Shown: in pieces, positions 24,962-33,070 of the stretch
Layout of the letters: each line of letters opens with the position of its first letter
How positions within the stretch are numbered: position 1 is the first letter of the stretch
Assembly (NCBI GenBank): GCA_017303715.1
Contig: JAFLBZ010000037.1
Location: forward strand, 1-42,057
DNA length: 42,057 nucleotides
From: Rhodothermia bacterium
GTDB taxonomy: Bacteria; Bacteroidota; Rhodothermia; Rhodothermales; UBA2364
Direction of reading: 5' to 3'
The notes under the pieces: model-generated
What the model saw: only the letters and a program-made list of their open reading frames with translations
The model's database searches: none
Told to the model about the DNA's origin: nothing
Translations under genes and position numbers: made by a program

Positions 24962-26674
24962 TTACATTTTCTCCGGCGTGGAAAGTCCCAATATGTTAAG
25001 GCCATTCCGAACAACATGTTGGGCAGCGCAAGCAAGGTTAAAACGAGCCTGTGCCACATCGGGCGCTTCGCCAATGATGCGGCAGTCGTGGTAAAAAGCA
25101 TGGAACGCCTCGGCAACCTCTCGGAGGTAATTGATGAGGCGCTGCGGTTGTAGGCTCTTAACGGTTGCCAAAATCTCGTCCGGAAACTGCAACATCGTTT
25201 TGATGAGGGTACTTTCTCGGTCGTGTGTAAGTGCTGTAAGGTCGGACTCTGGCTGGATAGTTAGCCCGACTTCTGCTGCTTTACTGATGATCTGATGAAT
25301 GCGGGCATGGGCATATTGTAAATAAAAAGCAGGGTTTTTCTCGGCATCGGCCTTCGCCAAGTCCAAATCAAAATTGATGTGGGTATTGGGAGAAACCGCC
25401 AAAAAGAAATAACGGGTTACATCCTCTCCCACTTCGTCCATCAAATCGTCTAAGGTCACAAAATTTGCTTTTCTGGTGGACATTTTGACGGCCTCGCCCC
25501 CGCGCATCAGCGTGACAAACTGGTAAATAACCACTTGGATTTTCTGTGCATCATATCCCAGTACATTCAGTGCATTGAGGACATCGGGGTAGGTATCTAT
25601 ATGGTCTGCCCCAAAAAGGTCTATACAAAGGTCGTAGCCCCGCTTTAGTTTTTCAACGTGGTATGCCATATCTGGGAGTCGGTAGGTCGGTTCGCCAGAG
25701 GACTTCACCAAAACGGTTTCTTTGTCTTTTCCGAAGGTACTTGTTTTGAACCAGACGGCGCCATCGGCATCAAAAACCAAGCCTGTATCTCGCAGTGCCG
25801 TCAAGGTAGCTTCTACCTTCCCATCTGTATAGAGGGTGTGTTCATTAAAAAAGGTATCCATCTTCACCCCAATCCGACGCATGGTTTGGTCTATGTCTTT
25901 AAAAATGAGCGAGATGGCTTTTTCTTTAAAGGGGGCAAGTTCGGCCTCGGGCACTTCATCGGACAACCAGTCTCGGTCTTCAATCAGGCCATCGCCTTTT
26001 TCGTCAAGCAATGAGGCTGCAATATCAATGATATATGCCCCTTGATACCCGCCATCGGGGAATGATACGGGAACCCAAACGGCATCTTCGCCCGTGCCGA
26101 GTTTCTTCATCGGACATTCCGGCCAGATCAGTTCTAAGTAGCGTGCCCTCACAGACTGCGCCAAGACGCGCATTTGGCGTCCGGCATCATTAAAATAGTA
26201 TTCTCGCGTTACGTCATATCCGGCCCAATTTAATAAATTGGCCATTGTATCGCCCAATACCGCATTCCGGCCATGTCCCACCGTAAGAGGCCCTGTAGGA
26301 TTGGCACTTACGTATTCCACCATAGCTTTTTTTCCTGCGCCTTGTGCCGAGCGACCAAAGTTCGCGCCTTTCGCCAGAATCTCATACAAGCCTTTACGGA
26401 GGTAAACACTGGAAAAGCGGAAATTGATGAATCCCGGTCCCGCAATCTCCACGCCGGCAATTCGGTCTGGGTCTAATTGAACCTCCGAAAGTACCCGCTC
26501 GGCAAAAGCACGGGGATTGCTCCCCACCTTTTTGGCCAACTGCATGGCAAAATTAGAGGCCAAATCGCCTTGTTCGGGACGTGCCGGAGCCTGAAATTGC
26601 AGCTCAAAATCGGATGGAACACCTTCTATCGTCGAAAGTACGGCTTGGAGTTGGCGGGATAAGTATGCTTTCAT
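24962..26674 (-). CDS. argS: Arginyl-tRNA synthetase
   Basis: A 570-residue class Ia synthetase that charges tRNA-Arg. The N-terminal additional domain (1-100) carries GDLASNFAMQLAKK. The catalytic core has the family motif VSANPTGPLTVGHGRNAVLGD with the HIGH-equivalent VGHG (132-135), and the KMSK equivalent KMST at 397-400. The C-terminal DALR anticodon-binding domain has YAHARIHQI and ends in LGLSTPEKM. Length is normal (550-590). It heads the minus-strand run argS, pheA, ftsX, lipoprotein and is divergent from the methyltransferase at 26821 across 146 bp that should carry both promoters. Confidence 0.97.
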   Translation of the reverse strand: MKAYLSRQLQAVLSTIEGVPSDFELQFQAPARPEQGDLASNFAMQLAKKVGSNPRAFAERVLSEVQLDPDRIAGVEIAGPGFINFRFSSVYLRKGLYEILAKGANFGRSAQGAGKKAMVEYVSANPTGPLTVGHGRNAVLGDTMANLLNWAGYDVTREYYFNDAGRQMRVLAQSVRARYLELIWPECPMKKLGTGEDAVWVPVSFPDGGYQGAYIIDIAASLLDEKGDGLIEDRDWLSDEVPEAELAPFKEKAISLIFKDIDQTMRRIGVKMDTFFNEHTLYTDGKVEATLTALRDTGLVFDADGAVWFKTSTFGKDKETVLVKSSGEPTYRLPDMAYHVEKLKRGYDLCIDLFGADHIDTYPDVLNALNVLGYDAQKIQVVIYQFVTLMRGGEAVKMSTRKANFVTLDDLMDEVGEDVTRYFFLAVSPNTHINFDLDLAKADAEKNPAFYLQYAHARIHQIISKAAEVGLTIQPESDLTALTHDRESTLIKTMLQFPDEILATVKSLQPQRLINYLREVAEAFHAFYHDCRIIGEAPDVAQARFNLACAAQHVVRNGLNILGLSTPEKM

Positions 26675-26820
26675 GGTTTTGTATTGCGATCAAGTTCACC
26701 CAAAAATGGATGAAGCAATGTTCTAAGATGTTTAATGTGATAAATTAGCAATGGCCTTGGGTTTGGCCACCGATTATCTTGTGAATACTGAACAGAAAAA
26801 CCAATAAATAGGGAAAGATC

Positions 26821-27414
26821 ATGATGTGGGATGTCGAATACCAGCAAGAAGCCTTTGTTTTTGGAACTGCCCCCAATGATTTTCTGGCCGAGGCTTATGG
26901 CTTTTTTCCAAAAGGCAAAATTTTATCCATTGGAGAGGGGGAAGGCCGAAATGCCGTTTTTCTTGCACGTATGGGTTATGATGTCACAGGGTTAGATGCG
27001 GTTAGCTCTGGGTTTCCGAAAGGGCAAAAATTGGCCGAGTCCCACGATGTTTTCGTTGATTGGCAACACGCAGACCTCAATGATTTTCTCTGGGAACCAC
27101 GCCGATGGAATGGCATTTTGTCCATATTTTGTCATCTACCCTCTGAACTTAGGAAAAAGGTTCACACACAAGCCGCACAAGCCCTCTGCCCGAAAGGGGT
27201 CTTTCTGTTAGAAGCCTATGCACCTGAACAACTCCAGTACGGCACAGGAGGACCTCAATCTTTAGACATGTTACCCGATTTAGCTACGTTGTTGGCAGAT
27301 TTCCCGACCTTGAAAGTCCTTCATGCCTGCACGCTTGAACGGGAAGTGGTGGAGGGACATCGCCATACGGGTCTCGCCATGGTGAATCAAGTGGTTTTGC
27401 TGAAAGAGGTTTAA
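26821..27414 (+). CDS. TehB-like class I SAM-dependent methyltransferase
   Basis: A 197-residue single-domain methyltransferase. The N-terminus WDVEYQQEAFVFGTAPNDFLAE is typical of the TehB/thiopurine-methyltransferase-like group; SAM motif I is ILSIGEGEGRNAVFLARMGYDVTGLD (about residues 34-59), and motif IV is NGILSIFCHLP. Members detoxify tellurite or selenium compounds or have unknown targets. The start is one of two tandem ATG codons (26821 or 26824). It is convergent with the DUF3224 gene; a 22-bp tandem duplication begins within two bases of its stop codon. Confidence 0.85.
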   Translation: MMWDVEYQQEAFVFGTAPNDFLAEAYGFFPKGKILSIGEGEGRNAVFLARMGYDVTGLDAVSSGFPKGQKLAESHDVFVDWQHADLNDFLWEPRRWNGILSIFCHLPSELRKKVHTQAAQALCPKGVFLLEAYAPEQLQYGTGGPQSLDMLPDLATLLADFPTLKVLHACTLEREVVEGHRHTGLAMVNQVVLLKEV

Positions 27415-27454
27415 CAAACGCATTATCCCAAGTTAACAAACGCATTATCCCAAG
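27411..27454. repeat. 22-bp tandem direct repeat between convergent genes
   Basis: Two perfect 22-bp copies at 27411-27432 and 27433-27454, each containing AACAAACGCATTATCCCAAG. The first copy overlaps the stop codon of the methyltransferase (+), and the second carries the last codons and the stop of the DUF3224 gene (-). It has the appearance of a recent slippage duplication of a gene end. Confidence 0.85.
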
Positions 27455-27840
27455 TCGTATTCAAAACGGTAGTGGTGGACTTTCTCTACGATTTCAAGAA
27501 AAAAAGTGCCCCGAATCCCATGCCATTCGCCTTCTCCGGAATCTGGAACGACGGCAATAGTGAGGTGTTGTGCCCCCTTTTCCATGATGCCTTGATGGTG
27601 GAAAACCAATGATCCGGCTTTTCCGTGTAGGTTTCCTTCTACTTTTTCGATGGCGGTATAGACGGCAGAGCCTTTTGTGGCGGTCAGCGAGGTTAGCATT
27701 TTCCCGACGCCAGTGGCCTGTAAATCACCATGAAATGTTTTTTCGAGTTGTACAAGCCCAACGGTTCTACCGGAGACCTCTTTTTCTTGTTCAATTGGGG
27801 TCATTTTGACCTCGAACGTACCGATAGCTATTTGCGGCAT
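27445..27840 (-). CDS. DUF3224 family protein
   Basis: A 131-residue protein with the features I associate with DUF3224: a start IAIGTFEVKMTP, the LEKTFHGDLQATGVGKMLTS block (33-52), GSAVYTAIEKVEGNLHGKAGSLVFHHQG (57-84) and an end VVPDSGEGEWHGIRGTFFLEI with HHYRFEYDL. The family forms a small beta-barrel similar to allene-oxide-cyclase folds and has no assigned function. It starts 11 bp after the stop of the LPP20/DUF4384 gene on the same strand, so they may be cotranscribed. Confidence 0.85.
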   Translation of the reverse strand: MPQIAIGTFEVKMTPIEQEKEVSGRTVGLVQLEKTFHGDLQATGVGKMLTSLTATKGSAVYTAIEKVEGNLHGKAGSLVFHHQGIMEKGAQHLTIAVVPDSGEGEWHGIRGTFFLEIVEKVHHYRFEYDLG

Positions 27841-27851
27841 AGTATAAACGT

Positions 27852-29360
27852 TTATTTGGATAGCGTTGTAACGGGAATCAGCACCTCAGCAATGGCTTGG
27901 GGCTTCCCCGTCACAGGTTGTAGGAATGGAGTTACCTTGGCAGTAATAACCTCTAATCCCGCCATCAAGGTTGTTTGTGCGGGTAAAAAAGGCTCATTTG
28001 CGGCTAGAACCTGCAAGAACTCGGCACCAAATGGCGCATGAGCAATCAGGTCTTTCGGGATCTCGTAGGGCACGTTTACCTGATTCAAGCGGACGTAGTG
28101 GTTGTCTAAGAGCAGGATTTTCCGGCCATCGGCCATGTGATACACCAGACGTAGAAAAGCGGGCCGATTTACATTTGCCACCACGCGCATTTTTTCGCCA
28201 TTGCGGAGGGTAATGCCATGTTGCCCTTTTGTTGTCCAAGCGTCTAAATAAATCCCCATGTCTGGTTTGTGCGTTTCTTGTATGGGCAAACGTGTTTTCG
28301 GTGCATCCACGGCAAGTCCTGTTGCTTCAACCACCGAAAGCGGTAAAAGCACCTCGGCAGCCGCTACCCATTTGCGGTCGGTTTGTTGCAGAAACGTCAT
28401 TAAACGCACGTCTTTGCCCTCGATAGTCATTTTTCCAGAAAGGGTAAATCGTCCCGAAATCTCCAAAGAGTCGGTTTCTTCATCCGGCAGTAGGGGGCGC
28501 CATTGTACCAACGGGAGTGCTTTGTGGCGGAGAACATCCGCGAGATGGGCGGCAAACTCGGTGATTTGTTGCGTCTTGCCCATTCTAAGCGGCAAAATTT
28601 TTACACGGAGCAATGCGGAGCGGTTCAGCCCTTCGGTTTGTGCTTTGAGAGAACCAAGCAACTGGGTTGCGGCGGCGTCTAAGGACGATACCCGAAGGCT
28701 CTTAGGGGACAACTGAAGCCATAACTGCCGAAATTGATTGCTTGGGGTACGGTCGAGGAATTTTTGTCCATCGCTTGCTGCCGAAAATGCCGTGACCAAT
28801 GCGGCCTCTTGGTAACGCCGGAGCAGCGTTTGCCCTACAAAGTATGCGGCCAAAGCCTCCTCGGTTTTGCCACGTCGCAAAAAAGATCGGGAACGATTGT
28901 ACTGGGCCAATAGTTCATTTTTCAAAGACTGGGTCTTGAGGCGATAGCGGCTGAACAAATCGGCTTTGGCGAGACATCCCAATACATACCAAACATTTTG
29001 TGTGGCATCAAACCAAGTTTGTTCTGTTATACCGGGCAATTCCACTTCGGTGGTTCGTTCTGTAACCGATTGAAAAGACGTGAAAAAACCGCCGTCGTTT
29101 TCTACCACTTGTTCAATTTCTCGGTTGGTGACTTGCGTGCGGATGGCCTGTGCTAAGTGAGCTTGTGCCTGTGTTCGTGCTTGTTGTAGCGCACGTTCTT
29201 TTGGGGTACGTAATGTAACCTGTCCAACACCAAATCCGCGATAATGGAGTGGTGGTTGGCAAGTGTTTTCGCCGTATGTTTGTACCCATTCCGGCTTCTC
29301 TTGTGAGAATGCCCACAGAGGCAAAACAAGCCATAAACCGATGAGATATAGTTTGTACAT
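27852..29360 (-). CDS. Secreted LPP20-domain plus DUF4384-domain protein
   Basis: A 502-residue protein with a signal peptide (MYKLYLIGLWLVLPLWAFSQ). Residues about 22-135 are an LPP20-like module (PEWVQTYG, then ERALQQARTQAQAHLAQAI, SFQSVTERTTEVELPG and WYVLGCLAKADLFSRY). A helical middle (145-205) includes a TPR-like RGKTEEALAAYFVGQTLL. Residues about 380-470 look like DUF4384: IYLDAWTTKGQHGITLRNGEKMRVVANVNRPAFLRLVYHMADGRKILLLDN, ending before FGAEFLQVLAANEPF. DUF4384 is often fused to caspase-like peptidases in other bacteria (recalled, not checked), and the window has such a peptidase at 5539. It is divergent from the FN3 gene. Confidence 0.8.
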   Translation of the reverse strand: MYKLYLIGLWLVLPLWAFSQEKPEWVQTYGENTCQPPLHYRGFGVGQVTLRTPKERALQQARTQAQAHLAQAIRTQVTNREIEQVVENDGGFFTSFQSVTERTTEVELPGITEQTWFDATQNVWYVLGCLAKADLFSRYRLKTQSLKNELLAQYNRSRSFLRRGKTEEALAAYFVGQTLLRRYQEAALVTAFSAASDGQKFLDRTPSNQFRQLWLQLSPKSLRVSSLDAAATQLLGSLKAQTEGLNRSALLRVKILPLRMGKTQQITEFAAHLADVLRHKALPLVQWRPLLPDEETDSLEISGRFTLSGKMTIEGKDVRLMTFLQQTDRKWVAAAEVLLPLSVVEATGLAVDAPKTRLPIQETHKPDMGIYLDAWTTKGQHGITLRNGEKMRVVANVNRPAFLRLVYHMADGRKILLLDNHYVRLNQVNVPYEIPKDLIAHAPFGAEFLQVLAANEPFLPAQTTLMAGLEVITAKVTPFLQPVTGKPQAIAEVLIPVTTLSK

Positions 29361-29725
29361 GATTCTTCAATTCTGGGCAAGGCTGGGCTGTTGGTTGCTT
29401 TGATGTTTTGATACAGTGAACAACTTCAAGACATTCAACAATCCTTCACCATTTATGTTTGATTAAAATATACCACATAAGGGTACTAAAAACGAACACA
29501 ATAGCGTTAGCAGATCAAAGAGGAACAAGCAGAAATCCTTTTCGGAGTGTTTGATCCTTGCAAAGTAAACCGCTTGAAATCAAAAGAGTTCATAAAAGAC
29601 GTGTTTTATCTTGTAAATTCTGCTTATTTTGTCGAATACTTTGCCTGATACTATCCTCCGTACACGTTCTATTCGTTGTTGTTTGTATCCCATCTTTGAC
29701 CATAGCCTCCACCGATAAAAGCCCT
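29361..29725. promoter_or_regulatory. Divergent 365-bp intergenic region
   Basis: This stretch separates the start of the LPP20/DUF4384 gene (-) from the chosen start of the FN3 gene (+). It is A/T rich and holds TATGTTTG at 29454-29461, an exact match to the Bacteroidota -7 element TAnnTTTG, but no good -33 TTTG at the right distance. The frame of the FN3 gene is open through 29558-29725 without a plausible signal peptide, so this part is taken as leader. Confidence 0.4.
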
Positions 29726-32700
29726 ATGCGCTTCTGGAAAATAACACGGAACCTGATTTTGTTGACTTGGGTTGGCCTTTTGAGCCAAGCTAAGGCCCAG
29801 ACGTTACAGGCGCCTTTGTTGATTTTTCCGGAATTGGATGCCCAAAACCAGTCCACATTGCCCCTTTTGGATTGGTCGGATGTGTCCGAGGCGTTGCGTT
29901 ACGAAATACAAATCAGTACCCGCATAGATTTCCTTGCGGATGTGATCCCGTTCACCACAAGCGACGCCACATCGCGGCTTGCTCCAAAAGATCTCGCCCC
30001 AAAAGACCTCTTTTTAAAAACCAGCACCCTTTATTTTTGGCGTGTTCGTAGCATTGGTACAAATAACGTCGGAAGCAACTGGTCGGAAGTTCGTTCCTTT
30101 ACCACCACTTTTGCACAATTAATTACCCTTCAACAGGCCAAACCGTTAAACAATGCGGTGGATGTCCGGCCAGCGGACGATTTTTTGACTTGGAACAAGG
30201 CTTCGGGCGCAACACAATATTTAATTCAGTATGGGGAAACGAATGTCGCCGCATTTAGATGGGTTCATGAAGTTGGAAATACCGATCAGATTCGTTTGGG
30301 GGACTTGCCAAATATCAAAGGCAACCGAACGTATAAATGGCGGGTCATTGGTTATAGTAACCAGATTGCAGGTAATTGGTCGGATACATGGACGTTTTCG
30401 ACTGGGCCGGACAAACCGGATACGCCGTTGATGCTCTCTCCGGAAAATGAAGAAGATAATGTGATCTTAATTCCAGAGTTCAAGTGGTTTGTCTCTACGG
30501 GAGCCGAGCGTTATCAGCTCCAAGTCTCCCAATACCCCAATTTTCCCGATACCAGTTTAGCCGTAAACATCAGTACCACCTCGGATCGTTACAGGCCGAT
30601 TTTTGGATTAAAAAAAAATACCTTGTATTATTGGCGGATTTGGGCAAGCAACCAAAGTGGGGATAGTCCTGTTTCGGCGACGCGCTCATTCACAACGGGC
30701 AGTCTTTTGCCCGCACCCACCCAGCAGGCACAACTCTTGTTGCCTGCCGATAAGGCAAGTGACCAACTAGCAACGGTGGTTTTTTCGTGGCTACCTGTTC
30801 AATATGCCGAGGGCTATGTCTTGGAGATTGATGGCCCTGCTTTGGGGCAGGGGATCAGAGACACCTTTACAGAAACCTATGGCTCGCCTCGTGGACAAGT
30901 GCTGCCTTTGGGACAAGTCTTTACATGGCGGATCAAAGCCTTTAACCGTTCAGGATTCACCTATTCAGAAACAAGAAGTTTTAGTACAGGATCGGCACCG
31001 CTTTTGCCCGTTCTTCTAACGCCCGAATCTGGTTCCTTAACCAATTTAAATCCTATATTGGCATGGCAAACGCAAGGAAGTGGGGTGAGTTTTGAATTTC
31101 AATTGGGTTTGGATGTGGATTTTACAAGTCCCCTTCTTCCGATTACGCCCATGACCAATACCGCTTTCCCGCTAAATGCCTTGCCCTACGACAAAACCTA
31201 CTTCTGGCGCGTTCGGGCAATCAATGATTTTGGGAAGAGTAATTGGGTCGTGCGCAGTTTTACGACCATTCCGGAACGGCCTCCCAAACCCGAATTGGTG
31301 ACACCGGTCAATAACCATGCCCAAGAGTCAACATCACCAACGCTACAATGGAATGTCGCCCTCCGTGCAACGAGTTATGCCTTGATGTATGCACCCTCTT
31401 CGGATTTCTCGGAAGGCATACTTTTGCCAAGTACATCGCTTTTGTCCGCGACGCTACAAGGGCTTGAGGCTGGTCGGACGTATTTCTGGCGGGTAAAAGC
31501 GGCCAATTTAGGCGGCGAGGGCGAATGGTCGGATGTGTGGGCATTTACCGTCAAATTAGCCGCACCAATCCTCACAGCGCCGAAGACCTTAGAGGTTGTT
31601 AGGGGAACGGAAACAGATCTCATCTGGAATGTCGTTGCCAACACTACACGTTATCAATACCAAGTGTCTGAAGTGCAAGATTTTGCAAGCATCACCACAG
31701 AAGGCAGTACCCTTACCACGACCGTCAGGATAAGCAGCCTGAAGCCCCACACTGCGTACTATGTGCGCATAAAGGCGGAAAATCAAAAAACAGATAGCCC
31801 TTGGAGCGAAATCGTGCGGTTTTTTGCATATCCCAAAACCATTACTATTTCCGTTTCTAAGGACTTTCCGGAAATCCGGCGGTCAAAAGGGTATCGTTTG
31901 ATTGGGCTTCCAGGGCAGGGCATCGCAACGGCACAAAGTGGTTTTGGGGATTTAAAACCCACTCGTGAATGGAAGGTATTCCGAGACACTGGTGGCGATG
32001 GGACATACTCGGCCTTAAAACCAACCGATGTTTTGGAAACGGGCAAAGGCTACTGGGCAATTGGCCGAGAAAATTGGCAAATTGCTTCGGTTCAGACGGC
32101 GAGTGTGGTACTTTCGCCGGATCGGACGTATTCGCTTGCACTTGTTTCGGGCTGGAACTTAATCACCAATCCGTTCGATATTCCAGTGCAGTGGGTAAAG
32201 GTAAAAGCCGCCAATGGCCTTACCAAAGACCTTTTGCGCTTTGAAAATGGTAGTTTCTTGCCCGATGATACCTTGCAGCCGTATAGCGGATATTACTTCT
32301 TGAATGACCAAAACCTCACCTCGCTTCGGATTCCATACCCACCAGCAGCAGAAACGGTCTTGCCTTTAGAACCAAATGGCATTAACCTATCGTTTTCATC
32401 GGAGGCCGGAGAGCGTGCCTTTTTGCAGATTCAAGAGGGGAATACGCCGGAAAACAAAGATGCACAGCCTTTGCCCACCTCTTCCTTTGTTTTATTTGAA
32501 GCAGCTATTGTACGCCCCAATCAGCCCAAAGTCTGGAGCGAAACCCGAAAAATTGCAGAAGGGGCATTTTTCCCCATAGAAGTTCGTGCTGCCGCAGGCA
32601 CGATGCTTACCCTTCGGGCCACTTTTGGCAATGTGGGTGCGGTTTTGCGCAATCCCGCAACAGATGAACGCTGGACCTTAGCGACAAACCGCCCAATTCG

Positions 32701-33064
32701 GTTCCTTACGTCTAATGAAGTACAACGTCTTGAGTTATGGACGGGGAATACAAACTTTTTGGCAGAACAAGCCTTTTCGGAGACGCCAGCATCTTTTCGG
32801 GTTTTTGCGAACTTCCCCAATCCTTTTGAACACGAAACCCGTTTCGGTTTTACCCTGCCCACCCACTTGGCTGTTAGGGTAACGATCTCTAATGTACTGG
32901 GGCAAAAGATCCGTTTATTGGCGGAAAATGCCTACGAAGCAGGTTGGCACGAGGTATTCTGGGATGGGCGCGATGCCAATGGACATCGAATGCCCGGCGG
33001 CATCTATTTTGCGACCATAGAAGCGGGCGCGATGCGGAAAACCATCCAAATGACCAAATTATGA
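29726..33064 (+). CDS. Large secreted protein with seven fibronectin-III-like repeats and a T9SS C-terminal sorting domain
   Basis: Start set at 29726, giving a signal peptide (MRFWKITRNLILLTWVGLLSQAKAQ). Seven FN3-like repeats of 85-100 residues follow up to about residue 705; each ends in a 'T-Y/L-Y-F-W-R-V-R/K-A' strand and 'x-S-F-T-T'. A different beta region contains GYRLIGLPG, GKGYWAIG and SGWNLITNPFDIPVQW (about 715-890). The final 90 residues (VFANFPNPFEHETRFGFTLP through GIYFATIEAGAMRKTIQMTKL) are a type A T9SS sorting domain, so the protein should be exported through type IX secretion and anchored or released at the surface. It is followed after 6 bp by the HEPN-DUF3662-FHA gene. 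Confidence 0.9.
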   Translation: MRFWKITRNLILLTWVGLLSQAKAQTLQAPLLIFPELDAQNQSTLPLLDWSDVSEALRYEIQISTRIDFLADVIPFTTSDATSRLAPKDLAPKDLFLKTSTLYFWRVRSIGTNNVGSNWSEVRSFTTTFAQLITLQQAKPLNNAVDVRPADDFLTWNKASGATQYLIQYGETNVAAFRWVHEVGNTDQIRLGDLPNIKGNRTYKWRVIGYSNQIAGNWSDTWTFSTGPDKPDTPLMLSPENEEDNVILIPEFKWFVSTGAERYQLQVSQYPNFPDTSLAVNISTTSDRYRPIFGLKKNTLYYWRIWASNQSGDSPVSATRSFTTGSLLPAPTQQAQLLLPADKASDQLATVVFSWLPVQYAEGYVLEIDGPALGQGIRDTFTETYGSPRGQVLPLGQVFTWRIKAFNRSGFTYSETRSFSTGSAPLLPVLLTPESGSLTNLNPILAWQTQGSGVSFEFQLGLDVDFTSPLLPITPMTNTAFPLNALPYDKTYFWRVRAINDFGKSNWVVRSFTTIPERPPKPELVTPVNNHAQESTSPTLQWNVALRATSYALMYAPSSDFSEGILLPSTSLLSATLQGLEAGRTYFWRVKAANLGGEGEWSDVWAFTVKLAAPILTAPKTLEVVRGTETDLIWNVVANTTRYQYQVSEVQDFASITTEGSTLTTTVRISSLKPHTAYYVRIKAENQKTDSPWSEIVRFFAYPKTITISVSKDFPEIRRSKGYRLIGLPGQGIATAQSGFGDLKPTREWKVFRDTGGDGTYSALKPTDVLETGKGYWAIGRENWQIASVQTASVVLSPDRTYSLALVSGWNLITNPFDIPVQWVKVKAANGLTKDLLRFENGSFLPDDTLQPYSGYYFLNDQNLTSLRIPYPPAAETVLPLEPNGINLSFSSEAGERAFLQIQEGNTPENKDAQPLPTSSFVLFEAAIVRPNQPKVWSETRKIAEGAFFPIEVRAAAGTMLTLRATFGNVGAVLRNPATDERWTLATNRPIRFLTSNEVQRLELWTGNTNFLAEQAFSETPASFRVFANFPNPFEHETRFGFTLPTHLAVRVTISNVLGQKIRLLAENAYEAGWHEVFWDGRDANGHRMPGGIYFATIEAGAMRKTIQMTKL

Positions 33065-33070
33065 ACCAGC

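Noticed and set aside
29558-29725. Longer N-terminus of the FN3 protein
   Set aside because: The added 56 residues are Cys-rich and lack a signal-peptide layout, while the Met at 29726 starts a good one.
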